From NCBI RefSeq assembly GCF_901000735.1, contig NC_081551.1, positions 14,134,906 through 14,198,905 on the forward strand: a stretch of 64,000 bases of DNA, read 5' to 3'. The position numbers were made by a program, and so were the translations under genes. A model generated the notes under the pieces. It was not told where the DNA came from, ran no database searches, and saw only the letters and a list, made by a program, of their open reading frames with translations. This DNA comes from Corylus avellana. Lineage: Eukaryota > Streptophyta > Magnoliopsida > Fagales > Betulaceae. The number at the start of each line of letters is the position of its first letter. Position 1 is the stretch's first letter. Below are positions 31,227-43,180 of the stretch, in pieces.

Positions 31227-34200
31227 TGGCCTCCTGTAATGGTTCTGCCCATGAACTTTCCTGCTTTGCTCAGTCCACTGCCAACGATCCAAACTCTGGC
31301 CCCAACGCCAGTTCCCACAATCCCAACTCCGGCACCGAGACCAGTGATGCTGCTCCATCAAGTGCATCCATTGTACTCCCTATAATTCCCTCTTGTTTCA
31401 GTTTCTTTCTTTGTTCCATGATCATCTTCTCTTGTTCCAGAGCAATCAACTGCTCTTCCTTGTTAAATTCATGATACAAGACCTGAAAGTCATACAGAAC
31501 AATACCCTTAATAAATATAACTGAAAACAAAATCAATCCCTCCTGCATAGCATACATATCAATGGAAATTGCCAACAATTAAATGAATAATATCATTGTA
31601 TACCATGCCTCCCCTAACATACAGAAGGGGACAAAATATTAATAGAAATTTAACACAATATCTGTGTCACAAAGATAATAAAATAATAATTTCTAATTAG
31701 AAATGTCTACCTTAATAATAAGATTACCCCTATCCTTCTTATCTTTAATTTTCAGCATGTCAAGTGATGGTAGCAGTCTCAAATTATACTCTTTTCCGAT
31801 TTCAGCTTCCAGCTGAATCAAAGGCAGCTTTACTATTCCCAATCTCTTGTCTTGCCCAATGTCCTTATCAAAAACCTGTTTAGAAGAGTTCATGAGCATT
31901 ACTTCTAGTGACAGATATAAGATTTACAGAGTGAAGGCAGAGAGCAATTTGGATCACATAACAGGAGAAAAGCTCTCGTTTGAATAGAAAAAAAAGAAGG
32001 GGGCAGGAACACATTCGCAACTCAGCTACACATGGAGATAAATAACTCGACCATCTTCTCTTGATAAGTGAAAAATGACTCGACCATCACATGAAAATGA
32101 CTAAAAGTTTCATATATTTGGATCTGTGACAATTCAGCTTAGGTACATCTAAAACTGTACATATAGATGGTAAGGGATAAACCATGTCTACCTCTAAATA
32201 TACTGTGACTCTGCATGCATGTGTGTGTGCAATTGCGCAAAAACAGTACTTCCATCAGATATGACCAGAACATACATCCAGAGCTCAAAGATTCTACTTT
32301 ATAGTGTATTCGATTTGCATGTTTTTTACATCTCTCCTAACATTTCTTAAAACTTTATTCTCATCCTTTCCTGGTCATTATAAGATATCCACAATCTGTT
32401 CAGAAGCTCAATTCAAATTTTCAACCTACCCTTGTTCTGTTTATTTCTGCTACAGTTTCCACCATCATTCCTACTATGCATCAGCTGCCAGACACAGTTT
32501 TTTTTTTGGGTGTGTGTGTCAAGCGGGGGGTTTGGATAAACTTCAATGCTATAGATATATATCCACTATGGATTAAATCCCATATCTCTACATCTAAAAA
32601 GAAGAAAAATAGTATTAGCCAACAGGACAAGTTTGGAATAAACCATACTGAATTATATGATTTACAGCTTCATTTGAAACTTTGTAATTTACATGTTTCT
32701 CATTACAAAATATTACTACTTTTTCTAACAATATTTACATGGTTAAGATCTTAAAAAATGTAAATAAGTAAACACTGGCCCTAATTTTAATCTGTGGATA
32801 TCTTTTATTTTCTTCTATAAAGATTATACATATCATTGTTTGGCATATATTTTGAAGGCTACGACTTAATTTGCTTGGTTATTGTCTGTAAATATCCTTG
32901 CATCAAATAAGGGCAAAATAAAAATATTTATGTTATCTTCTGAAGAGAATGGGGGAAGGTACAATTTTCCTAGAGGTGACTTGTGAATATCACTCAATTA
33001 ACAAGGGGAATATAAAATTTCGGAAAATTTGTACTCTTTCTGGACTTTCCCACAACTTAATTTGGAATAAAATCAAACACTAAATAAACTAACACTTAAG
33101 GCACTATAAATACGAATCCTACGATCCCAGAAACTGTAGATTCTTGCAGAAGCAATGTATTCAGAGAATCAGAGATCTGGCAGAAGAGCATAGCAGAAGT
33201 GAAAAAAAGGGGTGTTAGTGGATTAAAACCTCAAGTACAAGAGACTGTGTCTCCTTGTCTTCTGCAATCATCTTGAATTTTTGATCCCAAACAGGATTAA
33301 GGTTGTTTTCAACAACCTTTGTTTAGACCTTGAATAGTGGCCGAATATACACAACAACATAGGGATCGGATTTTCCAATCATTTCCATGTTCTTCAAATC
33401 AATTGCTTTCACGACCGTCAAGGTAAGCTGTCCCTGAGGTTTAAGTTCTAATTCACTGCATAAGAAACAAAGGAAAACGTCACACAACTTGAAAAAAGAG
33501 ATACTTGACATTCTTGTGATGAACTGAACATCTGAGGAAATAATTTAAAGCTGACTGTTTAAGCATATGCAAGTGAAAAGGAGAGATATATATCTACAGA
33601 AGATCTCAAAATAGACCTATAAGGGCAGGAACTAAAAGAGAGGAAGAAAAAAAAATTCATAACCGCATAAGGTACCCTAAGAATCTCAGGGTGGGCTTGG
33701 GACTTATGCCTACTAGTCTCATCCTCCGATCCTTTCCTCAAATTATCTTAGAAAAAAAAAAAAACAAAAACCACAAAAATGGAGATTCATAATTACCTTG
33801 CATCAACAGGTATACCACCAATTGGAACAACAATCCTATGCGGCCACTGGAGCATATCTGTGACAATTGTATTCACGGTATCCTGCCAAAGATAAGTGTA
33901 AACAGCATAATGAGTTTAGCAACAATACAAAATCAATCGGGAGAAATGAAATATAATTTGAGAAATGCTAGAGCATCTACTCTTGCCTTCTCCCATCATT
34001 CTCCTTACCTTTTTTTAAAAAACAAAAATCAACCATTAGATTTGTAGGACCCATGTGAAAATAGATCCAAATGGTTGATTTGAAAAAAGGGAGGATGGAG
34101 AAGGATGGGAGAAAGGACAAGAGTAGATGCTCTAGCATTTTTCATATAATTTGGATACAAGAAGAAAACTTACATCAATCATATCAGAAAGTCCAGGGAT

Positions 34201-35822
34201 GGCTGTTAAGCTTCCACCAACAGCCTTCAAAGTATAATCGATTCTAGGCTTTGGCTGATTAAATGTAAATGAGAATATTAGTGAATTCCAAAATATGTGT
34301 AACTGATTAAAAAAGTAGTAACCATGCTTACCATGTTACTATGTGTCAATCTAACTATCCCACTATGCCATTAGATGTCAGCTCACTCAAAATCCCCAAC
34401 CATAAGATTAGTAACTTGATGCTTAATCACTTAAGGAAAAAAGGTGTGGAAGAAAAAAAACTTGATGCTAAGTTATGCACTTTAAAAAGTTTTCTTAACT
34501 CCGTACCCATGGCATACTTAGAAAGGTTGAGTGAAAACAAACACATAAAACTGTGTCCTATTTTTCCATTACTACTTTGAGAAGAACACCTCATAGTTAT
34601 CAACCCTCACATCAATGAGTGCAGTTCATCTATAAACCCATTATCAATGGGTGTATTGTGTTGACAAAAGAATGGTCAAAAACTAGAACTGCAGTTCAAA
34701 GTTACTCACCCAAAAAGCCACAAAATGGTACACTGACAAAAAAATCGGCAAATTAACCCAATCAATCGTTATGCTTAAATGCCTTCACTTGGATTGGCTA
34801 GGTTGTTAAGTCTAAAGGGACACTTGATTATTTGTCCAGAATGAATACTAGTGATCACCCTCATAAACAATGTCTCAAATATGGCAACTCGCTACAGACT
34901 GAAAATGAGTTCATAACTTCCTGTCTATAAAGCATGCACTTATTGTTGGGGCTGACTTGAAGTTCAAAAAAATTGCTTTGCCATAATTGTGGGAAAAGAA
35001 AAGAAACCAGTGATATTGCATACATATACATAGATAAATATATGTATGTCTTCATAGCATCATCATAATAAGAAGCAAGTGGTACAAAATTGCCACCAAA
35101 AAAAAATAGTAACCGCTATCTCTATTTCCAATCTTCTATTATCAAACTTAAGTCACTCTTACATAATAAAGCTATTTATATTGTCCCTTGGTAACATCAT
35201 AATATGTACACTACAGAATCATTTATTATTTTTAATATGAAAGTTATCTGCATTCTACAAAATACATTAGCAATAGTTCTTGTCAGATAAGATAAACGTA
35301 TAGGTACCTGTATCATGTTCAACACTGGTATCATTTGACCAACATATTACGCACTAACCAGATTTTGGTGTAAAGCACTTATGAACAATTTAACAAAAAC
35401 TTATATATTTGCAAGCAGTTTAAAAATCTTCACTAAGTACCTCGGAAAGCAGGGCAACAACAACAGCAGAAAAACAAGGTATCTCTTCAGCGAGTTGGAA
35501 GATAACCCGAACAACAGTGAAAACTTGAAGATCCTTCAACTGTGGCAGATGGTACCATAGTAGTACTTAGTTCAATAGTCTTGCACCATAACTTGATTTG
35601 CTAGGAAGAGAAATTAACATAAAACAATATTCAATATAGATGATATCGTTCCAAGTTGTTGATGCATCAACCTGAATAGGTATTGAAGCAACAAGTGCAG
35701 CTTCAACAGCTAAAATGATGCTTCGATCACCACCCCACCGCAAATCAATATCCATTGTGATTTGACCTTTCTTAAGACTTTGAACACGAATACCCGCATC
35801 AAGTTTAGTATTTATGTAGGCA
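31226..35822 (-). pseudogene. SYT7: synaptotagmin-7/CLB1-like (NTMC2T4) pseudogene
   Basis: Surviving exon blocks in gene order: 35672-35815 (GIRVQSLKKGQITMDIDLRW), 35441-35539, 34174-34254, 33797-33882 ([18 protein letters not shown]), 33230-33455 (C2 domain, ELELKPQGQLTLTVVKAIDL..GKSDPYVVVYIRPLF), 31711-31875 (VFDKDIGQDKRLGIVKLPL) and 31226-31482 (VLYHEFNKEEQ..GIIGSTMDALDG). This is the SMP lipid-binding domain followed by one C2 domain, as in plant CLB1, an ER-plasma membrane contact protein. Damage: the N-terminal membrane anchor and first SMP exons are absent; TAA stands where KV(K)TKVVENN needs Lys (about 33325); a frameshift follows SLV in the glycine-rich tail (GTGVGARVWIVGSGLSKAGK continues in another frame); and a half MITE cuts the end. 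Splice sites are largely intact, so decay looks fairly recent. Confidence 0.88.
33960..34143. mobile_element. Mutator-like MITE (184 bp) with perfect 9-bp target duplication
   Basis: ATATAATTT flanks both ends (33951-33959, 34144-34152). The ends GAGAAATGCTAGAGCATC and (reverse complement) GAAAAATGCTAGAGCATC form a near-perfect inverted repeat extending through most of the element. It lies in an intron of the synaptotagmin-like pseudogene. The ends resemble those of the element at 37910-38089. Confidence 0.88.
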
Positions 35823-35989
35823 CACTATGCGTAAACAAAATGTATAATTATTGATTAAAAACAGTGAGCGAAGGATTGACTTTTCATGGTGATATGGACC
35901 ATAATAAAAGTATTAAAATTACATCACATAATTAAGAGAGAACAAGAAATATGTAGGAAACAAGGAGCAACTTGATAACAAATTGATTG

Positions 35990-36860
35990 GTTTTGCCCCC
36001 TGAACTGCCACTCATAATAGATAACCCCCTCCAACTACCAATAGTTGGCAAAAAAATACTTCTATTAGCCAAGTGCATTAAATTTGACTAAAAAATGAGC
36101 ACATGAGACTTAAATAACGAAAGTGAACTTCAAGTAAAAAAATACAAAAAATTAAAAAAATTAAAAAAAATTAAAAACTATCAACAAAAAAAAAAAAAAA
36201 AAAAAAAGGAATTGAAGAGGAAAGAGATTCAGAGTGGTTAATGACCCACCCCCAACCATTACATTTTGCCCCCTGAACACCACTCACAATGAATAGTCCC
36301 CTTCAACGACCAATCATTGGTAAAAAAACCACTTCTATTAGCTGAGTGCATTAAATTTGGCTGAAAAATGAGCACGTGAGACACGCATGTGCTCATTTTA
36401 CCTGAAATAAGGTAAGTGATTCTCAAGTAAAAAAACAAAAAAAAAACTTACAAACTAACAAAAAAAAAACTTTAAACTACGAAAGAAACAGAGATTTAGG
36501 ATGTTGAATGACCCTCACAAAGGGTGGACTGGCCACCTCAAATGTCTCGGCCACCCCAAATCACATGGGAGATCAGCCAATCCATCCCCAAGCACTTTTT
36601 GGGGGTAGCCAAGGGAGATTCAGCCACTCCTTAGGGGTGGCTAATCACATTTGATTTGCTTTGTTTGTTTGTTCTTTTTTGGTTTTTTAACCATAAAGTT
36701 AAGTAAATTTGTAACACACGGTATTTTTGTAATTTCACAAAAGGGGCTTTTACTCGTCATGAGTGGCAACAATTCAGGAGCGCAAATGTCACTTCCTGCC
36801 GCGGGGCGGGGTGTTGGGGGTTGTGGTGGTGCTAAGTGCAATTTCCCCTGATTTATTTTT
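35990..36860. repeat. two direct copies of a MITE-like block plus a GC-rich module
   Basis: TTTGCCCCCTGAAC-CCACTCA, CCAAT-TTGG-AAAAAA and TTCTATTAGC..GTGCATTAAATTT occur at about 35992-36114 and again at 36262-36385. GCCACCCC/GGGGTGGC modules follow at 36520-36640. The right end (about 36755-36850, ATGAGTGGCAACAATTCAGG) is roughly the inverse of the left start, so the whole may be one diverged fold-back element with an internal duplication. Confidence 0.5.
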
Positions 36861-37315
36861 TCTCCACCATATAGTCTAAGCATAGATAAGAATGTGTGAT
36901 GGACAACAAGAGAGGTGGCAAGCAAAAGACAAACAAAAAGAGGATTTTCTACATTTAGTGAAATGACAAATACCTACCTTAAAGATTGATTAGCTAATAA
37001 GACGAAATTTTCATTCAACTGAATGTTGGGGCAAGCAAACATGCTACTTATAACAACATTGTAGAACTTAAAAAGACTGGTGTGACCTATATATATATTA
37101 ACGGAATTGGATTCGGTGCGAACAACATTAAAATATGTAACCTGGCCTTTAGAACCATTGATGAAGCTGGTAATGATTATGTGTGGCAAAATATCAAAAA
37201 TGAATGTCAACTCGGATGAGAAAAGATTCAGTGCGAAGCGAGCAAAATTAGGCAAGTGAGCTCGGCTTGTATGGTGGGTGGAGAAGGTGAAGGGAGGAAA
37301 TGTAATATATAAATT
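36861..37315. other. intergenic stretch, nothing recognised
   Basis: Open frames are short and lack family resemblance; no structured repeat seen. Confidence 0.35.
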
Positions 37316-37348
37316 AAGGTAAATAACTTTTTTAGTACTTGGGTTTGT

Positions 37349-37379
<31 letters not shown>

Positions 37380-37550
37380 CACCTAAGTTTTCAAAATAGT
37401 CACAAATGGTACCTGACGTGTAACGAAACCTAACGAATGTATCAATTTGACCTTTTCCAGTAGGTCAGGTACCATTTGTTACTGTTTTAAAAACCTAGGT
37501 GAGAAAAAATAAAAAACTGCAAACCTAGATACTAAAAATGTTATTAACCC
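37316..37550. mobile_element. fold-back MITE, GGTTAATAACTTTTTTRGTAC family
   Basis: The left end GGTAAATAACTTTTTTAGTAC and the reverse complement of the right end GGGTTAATAACATTTTTAGTA pair, and the inner parts (ACCTAAGTTTT..AAAACCTAGGT and GTACCTGAC..GTCAGGTACC) also pair. Flanks are TATAAATTA and ATATAATTA, a possible degraded 9-bp target duplication. Same family as the 1-kb element at 50519-51565. Confidence 0.7.
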
Positions 37551-37740
37551 ATATAATTATCGGAGGGGCATTAAAAAAAACCTCTTTCATAGTTGAAGGT
37601 AAGTACCCTTCCTGAGAGACATTTTTCATTTTGTAAACCATCTTAACATTTAGAGCATTTATATACAATGATGCATTTTAAGAAGAAACACTAGTGAAAC
37701 ATAATTGCTGCGTATGAAACTCTACATACCATGCATTCTC

Positions 37741-37825
37741 GAATGTATGGTAAATCGGGTTTCATGGCGGTCAAGCTCAATTTGAGTAAGGCATACGACA
37801 GAGTAGAGTGGGGTTCGCGGAAAGA
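37741..37825 (+). pseudogene. LINE reverse transcriptase scrap
   Basis: The plus strand reads GFMAVKLNLSKAYDRVEWGS, which matches the (M)A-KLD-SKAYDRVEW block of plant LINE reverse transcriptases. Only about 25 residues survive. Confidence 0.65.
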
Positions 37826-37837
37826 TGGATAAATCTT

Positions 37838-38155
37838 ATTGGCAGGTTGATTGGAAAGTCTTTTTCGAGTGTCAGGTACCAAAATGTAATGATTGTACTT
37901 TGCATGCATGAAAAATGCTAGAATCTAATAAAAATTTCACATTTTGTCCATAAAAGCCATATGGCAAGATGTCACATCATATTTTTTGTGGAGGGAAAAA
38001 GACAAAACCAAAAGAAGATGATGTGGCATCTTGCCACATGGACTTTTATGAGTAAAATATGAAATTTTTATTAGATTCTAACATATCTCTGCATGCATAT
38101 GTCGACAGCATTTGAGAAATTTTCACATACATCTCCGACCAAAAATAATAGGGAT
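37838..38155. repeat. duplicate of the CYP76 upstream flank (57650-57775), split by a MITE
   Basis: ATTGGCAGGTTG-TTGGAAAG, CGAGTGTCAG and AAAATGTAATGATTGTAC (37838-37909) continue at 38090 with TGCATGCATATGTCG and CATACATCTCC-ACCAAAAAT. Together these match 57650-57775, upstream of the intact CYP76 gene, with the MITE 37910-38089 removed. It may mark an old segmental duplication or a shared repeat. Confidence 0.75.
37910..38089. mobile_element. Mutator-like MITE (180 bp) with perfect 9-bp target duplication
   Basis: TGCATGCAT flanks both ends (37901-37909, 38090-38098). The ends pair over about 47 bp: GAAAAATGCTAGAATCTAAT against (reverse complement) GAGATATGTTAGAATCTAAT, continuing AAAAATTTCA. 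The empty site is visible at 57715-57723 (CTGCATGCATATGTCG), which confirms the insertion. No coding capacity. Confidence 0.93.
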
Positions 38156-38314
38156 CAGGATCACTATCATTGGAGGGGAAATTGGAGATTCTCCAATTAT
38201 TTATCATGACCGTCCAACTTTCCTTCAACAGCCCACATCATACCACGTGTACCACTCAATTTTAAATAATAAAATATTAATCAACTTTTTTTTAAAATAA
38301 AAATAAAAATAAAA

Positions 38315-38485
38315 ACTATGGGATGGCTGGACCACCCCATTTTTGCCATAGGCCCATCGGGGATGGCCGGCCACCCATATGAGCCATGGGGGTAGCTTCT
38401 GCCACCCCCAAGGGCTGGTTGGGGGTGGCCGAAGCCACCCCCGTGGCCCCAGGGGGTGGTCTGACCACCCCCTAGGCCAAACCCA
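38315..38485. repeat. GC-rich GGGTGGCC/GCCACCCC module
   Basis: A run of inverted GGGGTGGC and GCCACCCC words within AT-rich DNA, able to fold into several overlapping hairpins. The ORFs here are a by-product of composition. Confidence 0.6.
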
Positions 38486-39497
38486 TAAAATCATAAAATT
38501 TCATTTTATTGGTTTGGCCCTAAGCTTGTATAAACTAATTAAGTTGTTAATTAAGATATTGCTAATGCTATACGTTGCTGAATATTTAAAACACAAATAG
38601 ATTGAGTGATGGAACAAGATATGTCCTGAATGTTTGAAATGCAGATAGATTGCAAAACTAATCTTAATCTTCACATCTTGACATTTGAACCTTGGTCTTT
38701 ATTTTCTGGTGTATTGCGGTTGATGATCATATTGCACCAGAATTGGAATTAATCTTAACATGTCTCTTGAAAATGTCACAACTACTTGCTCGCTGCTTTA
38801 GGATTGGAATTATTTTCATTATGGTGTAGAATTATAAACTTAATTTTAATAATATTTAGTTAAGTCTTTTCATTTCATATTCTCGTATGTTACTAAGTGA
38901 CTTTTCATTTTATATTCTCATATGTTGCTAAGTAACTTGAAGAGGTTGTGTCTTTCAATTTTTAAATAGTTATTTTACATAAGAGTTACATGTGAGTTAT
39001 ATGAGATATAAATGAATGAATTTATTCTGAAGAAGTTAGAAAGCTCATTTATATCCTACAAATACTCATGTAAGCAAGTTATTTTATCAAGTTAAATAAT
39101 AAAACACAACGTCCTCTATTAATTCATTATTCATTTTTTAGAAGTTCCTCTTGTATCCCTCCAAGAATGATATGCCTATTAAAATCACCATTTGATCAAA
39201 ATCCAATAATGATTAATCACAAGTTCAATGATGATTTTAATAACTACATCATTCTTGGAGGGGCCCAAAAGGGACATTAGAGGGATTTATAGCATTACTC
39301 AGAATCAACCCTCCCTTCTAGTTGTTGTTTGAAATCTTTGAATTATAGTTTAAAAAACTACCCACTTCGTGAGTTAATTGTACCATAAAAATTAAAGTCG
39401 GTTAAAATACAAAGAGAACACCAATATAATGCAACTTGGATGGGCCCACAAGACACGGCATATTTCAAAGTCACACCCAACAATATTATTTTTGGCC
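38486..39497. other. intergenic AT-rich stretch
   Basis: No gene or structured repeat recognised, apart from a short local direct repeat (TTCATTT-ATATTCTC-TATG near 38870 and 38906). Confidence 0.35.
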
Positions 39498-39678
39498 CAA
39501 AAATGCTATAGTGCAATAAAAAGACCATTTTTTATCCATAAAAGTCTTAGGTGGCAAGCGGCCACATGCTCCTAACCACAATTTGTTTAACTGCAGCCAC
39601 GAAAGAGCTTGTAACATCTTGCCACCTAGAACTTTTATGGGCCAAAAATAGTATATCTATTGCACTATAACACTTCTC
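39498..39678. mobile_element. Mutator-like MITE, diverged copy
   Basis: Ends AAAAATGCTATAGTGCAATA and (reverse complement) GAGAAGTGTTATAGTGCAAT pair. Inner parts ATCCATAAAAGT-TAGGTGGC and its complement also pair. Architecture matches the elements at 33960 and 37910, but no clean 9-bp target duplication could be read. Confidence 0.65.
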
Positions 39679-39742
39679 TAATATCAAACACATGATCTAA
39701 ACATGCACATACGTATTTGGCAAAGAACAAAAGCAATGAAAG

Positions 39743-39848
39743 TTACACTAATTTGATGGGAATAGCCCGGAGAGGCTCATCTCTATGTAAGGAAAGCCCA
39801 AACATCTCTCTCATGTCGATATCTTCTGGTTTCATCTCATTTGCAAGG
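39743..39848 (-). pseudogene. CYP76 pseudogene, C-terminal part
   Basis: The minus strand reads LANEMKPEDIDMREMFGLSL then HRDEPLRAIPIKLV and a TAA stop, nearly identical in layout to the last 36 residues of the intact CYP76 at 53780-57125 ([29 protein letters not shown]). It stops abruptly at 39848, where Copia sequence begins in mid-protein. The matching heme-binding part lies at 49655-49782, same strand. About 22 residues between the two parts are missing. Confidence 0.85.
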
Positions 39849-42385
39849 TTATTGCTGCCTAGATCCTATCACCGATCGGGTTTATTTGTCAAGGCATGTA
39901 GTTTTTGATGAACATTCTTTCCCTGCCAAAGAGTATGCTCGTTTACAATTGCCTTCCAAAGTTAATGTTGTTTCTAATGCTCCTTTCATGGTACCTGTAA
40001 GCATTCTAATATCTACATCTCTTTCCATATCACATAATGTTTCTCATTTTGCTTCTGATTTAGAAAGTCCCAATGCCTCCACCAGTACACAACCCGTTAC
40101 CACTTCACCTTATGCTGACTCACAACCAGAACCTATTCCAAGTGTTGCTCCCACCTTTATTACATCACTCGCTACTGCCTGATCTGCTGCTTCCCCTGCT
40201 TCTTTGCCTTCTCCAAATTCCTCTACCCTGGCACCATTACTCTCTCCTACAACAGCTACAACAGCCCCAATTGTTTCGTCCTTACACCCTATGACCACTC
40301 GGTCTAGGACAGGTTCCCTTAGGCCCAAACCCTTCACTGAATTTCAGTTATACTATACAACTAAACACCCTTCACTTGCTACCCTCCATTCTATGCTCAC
40401 TGAAGTCGAACCCACCTACTTTACCAATGCAACTATGGATCCTAGGTGGAAAGCTGCTTTGATTGCCGAGTTTGAGGCATTAATTTCAAATAAGACATGA
40501 ACTCTTTGTCCTAGACCATCACAGCAGGATGTCATCTGAAATCATTGGGTATATAAGATCAAAGAAAGAGCTAATGGATCAATTGGCCAATTCAAAGCCA
40601 GGTTAGTAGCAAAAGGGTTTGAGCAGCAAAATGGAGTGGATTACACTGAGACATTTAGTGTAATCCACCTCTAACTACGGTATTTTTTTGGGAAATTGCT
40701 CAGTCTCATCGAGTGCAAAGAAGCAATCGGTAATGTCCAGGTCTAGCACCAAAGCTGAGCACCGATCCATGGCTATGACTATAGCAGAAATGTTCTGGCT
40801 GCAAATGTTTTTCCAAGAATTGCGACTCTCATTGTTCATGCCTCCCACTCTTTGGTGTGATAATGTTAGTGCCCCGCCTTGGCCTCGAATCTTATTTTTC
40901 ATGCAAGAACCAAACACATCGAAGTTGACTACCACTTCATCCGTGAAAATGTCCTGAATGGTGACATTTTGATCAAATTCATCTATATTGTTGATCAACT
41001 TGCTGATATTTTCACTAAAGGACTCTCCTTTGCCCTCTTTGCTCTCTTACGATCCAAGCTAATAGTTCTCCATAGCCCCCCTAGCTTGAGGGGGGATGTT
41101 AAGGTATTAGCAGCAAGCACATCAGCCACAGCACCTGGTCCACCTCATCCACCTAATGAAGACTCTATTGCTGGAATGGAAATAACAATGCCAATCACCA
41201 AGCCAATCACCAAGGCAATCAAGAAGCAAGATACTGTTGTGATTATGGGATTGGAATCAAGGTAGATTTCAATGCAAGTTACTCCAGTTATGCGTGACAC
41301 TCAAGTTGTGCATGATCCTTAAGGAACTTCCTCACATACTCTTATGTGCAGCCCAAGTTCCCCCTCGAACAAGTATACTTCTGATACAGTATCTTTGGTG
41401 TACACATGGTTTGGTTGTCTTTTCCTTATTTGAATTTGCTTTGTACATATATAGAAGATTTTCCCTTGTATTGTATATTTTTCCTATTCTGCATTTAATT
41501 TGTATATGCCTATAAATAAAATATATCTATTGTGTATGAGGGAAAGTCTCACCTTTTGAGCTAGCTTTTGGGGTTGAAAGAGACTCAAGACTACCTAACA
41601 TATGATATCAGAGCCACTTTCTTGTGGCCTCCAATAAATGACTTTGACGTTTTTCGGCGCTCCCTCCGACAACCTCCAAATTTTGGTTCTCTGCGTGCCG
41701 CCAAGCAGTTTTCCACTCAAAATCTCCTCCACGCCTTCAACGCAGCCTCATATGGGAAAATTTACCCAAGATTCATGCTTGCGAGGGATTTGTGGAAGAT
41801 CCGCTGCCATCGGCCCTCCAATGCGCTGCCACTCGCCACCTCCAGGTACTGCCCGCGCCTCCACTCGTTGCTGCTCCCCTGCCGGAGTTACAAGCTCCTC
41901 CCTAGCCAATAGATCAGGCGCCACCAAGTCTAGAACCGAAAAGATCTGGAGCGTCCAAGCTTCCACGCGCCCTCATGCGCCTCCAAAAGGTTCTGTTTCT
42001 TAGTCTACGCGCCACCACGTCGGGTGGATCAATCTAGTTTTCAGACCGTTCAATAGATCCACCACCAGCCGTCCTGGAGTCGTCCGAAAATCCTCCATCA
42101 TAGTTACGACGCGCCTCCACGCGCCGGTGAAGGTATCTGCGCGTGGACATCACCCGCCACAGCGCCACACAATGGATGGCAGATGCACTACACGTGCCAG
42201 GGACTTCTTCTATTTCCAGCAGCCTCTCAGCGTGCCACGTTAGCCCTAGATTTGCATCAACCCTAGCCATGTCTGCGAGCGCTCCAACCTGATCCAAAAC
42301 CGGTTTCTAACTGGGTCATCGGGTTCAAATAAGATCTTCAACCCGATTCAGCCGAATAGGCCAATTGGGTCAAGCATCTCCAACC
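39845..42385 (+). mobile_element. Copia element A: partial pol, LTR, primer site and leader
   Basis: Order on the plus strand: end of integrase (CCLDPITDRVYLSRHVVFDE) from 39845; a Ser/Pro/Thr-rich spacer; the start of reverse transcriptase (RWKAALIAEFEALISNKT, then [20 protein letters not shown] and [18 protein letters not shown]) with in-frame stops; then a direct jump at about 40660 to RNase H (SRSSTKAEHRSMAMTIAEMF, HARTKHIEVDYHFIRENVL, DQLADIFTKGLS). The reverse transcriptase core is deleted. A polypurine tract GAGGGGGGA precedes the LTR at 41097-41600. After the LTR comes a primer site TGATATCAGAGCC (41603) and a leader to about 42385. The element is dead. Confidence 0.85.
41097..41600 (+). 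repeat. LTR of Copia element A (504 bp)
   Basis: It begins TGTTAAGG after a polypurine tract and ends CCTAACA, giving the TGTTA..TAACA terminal inverted repeat expected of LTRs. A tRNA-iMet-like primer site follows three bases later. It has pol on its left and a leader on its right, so it serves as both 3' and 5' LTR; no second copy was found in the window. Confidence 0.8.
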
Positions 42386-43180
42386 CAATCTTTCAAACTA
42401 GGTTTACGACCTTCCCAAAGTTCGTAAGGAGTTTTACCGGTTTTCTTATGAGGCACTTTATTTTGAATGTGACAAGCCGAAAGAATGGCTTCTCTCCACA
42501 TGTTAGTGGGTAGCCCGGAACTAACAAGCATAGCATTCATAATTTCTTTCAAAGTTCTATTCTTTCTTTCGGCTACTCCATTAGATTCCGGTAAATAAGG
42601 AGGTGTAACTTCATGTATTATGCCATTTTGTTCACAAAATTCCTTAAAAGGATTAGACTCATATTCACCACCTCTATCAGTCATTAGTCTTTTAATCATT
42701 TTATTCTTTTGATTTTCAATTTCAATTTTGTATTTTATGAACATTTCTAAGGCTTCATCTTTGGATCTTAATAAATACAGTTTAGTAAATCTAGAGTAGT
42801 CATCAACAAATATCACATAATATTTCTTACCACCTCTAGTCATTGTGTGCTTTAAATCACCCAAATCACTATGTATTAACCCAAAAAGTTTAGTTTCTCT
42901 TGTAATAGATTTACAAGGTTTTTTAGTGATTTTAGTCTCAGCACATACTTCACATTTATCCATATTTGTTTCACTTAGTGAATTAATAATTGCGGTTTCT
43001 TTCATTTTCTTGATGTACCCAAGATTTACATGTCCAAGTCTACTATGCCAAATATTTATAGAATCAACCAAGTAAGCACAAGAAGATGAATTTTCATTAA
43101 TAGTATTAGCAACATTTAATACAAAAAGACCTTGATCTTCATAGCCTTTACCAACAAACATATCATGCTTAGTACTCACT
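42386..43180 (-). pseudogene. Copia element B: integrase domain
   Basis: An open frame of 278 codons (43206-42370) contains the HHCC zinc finger (HSRLGHVNLGYIKKM..KCEVCAETK) and the catalytic core with Asp in LIHSDLGDL, Asp in RLMTDRGGEY and Glu in ESNGVAERKNRTL. It ends in KTPYELWEGRKPSLKDW, after which Copia similarity stops and element A's leader starts. Protease and most of gag are missing. The integrase frame is open and its catalytic residues are present, but it has no element around it that could be mobilised. Confidence 0.88.
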
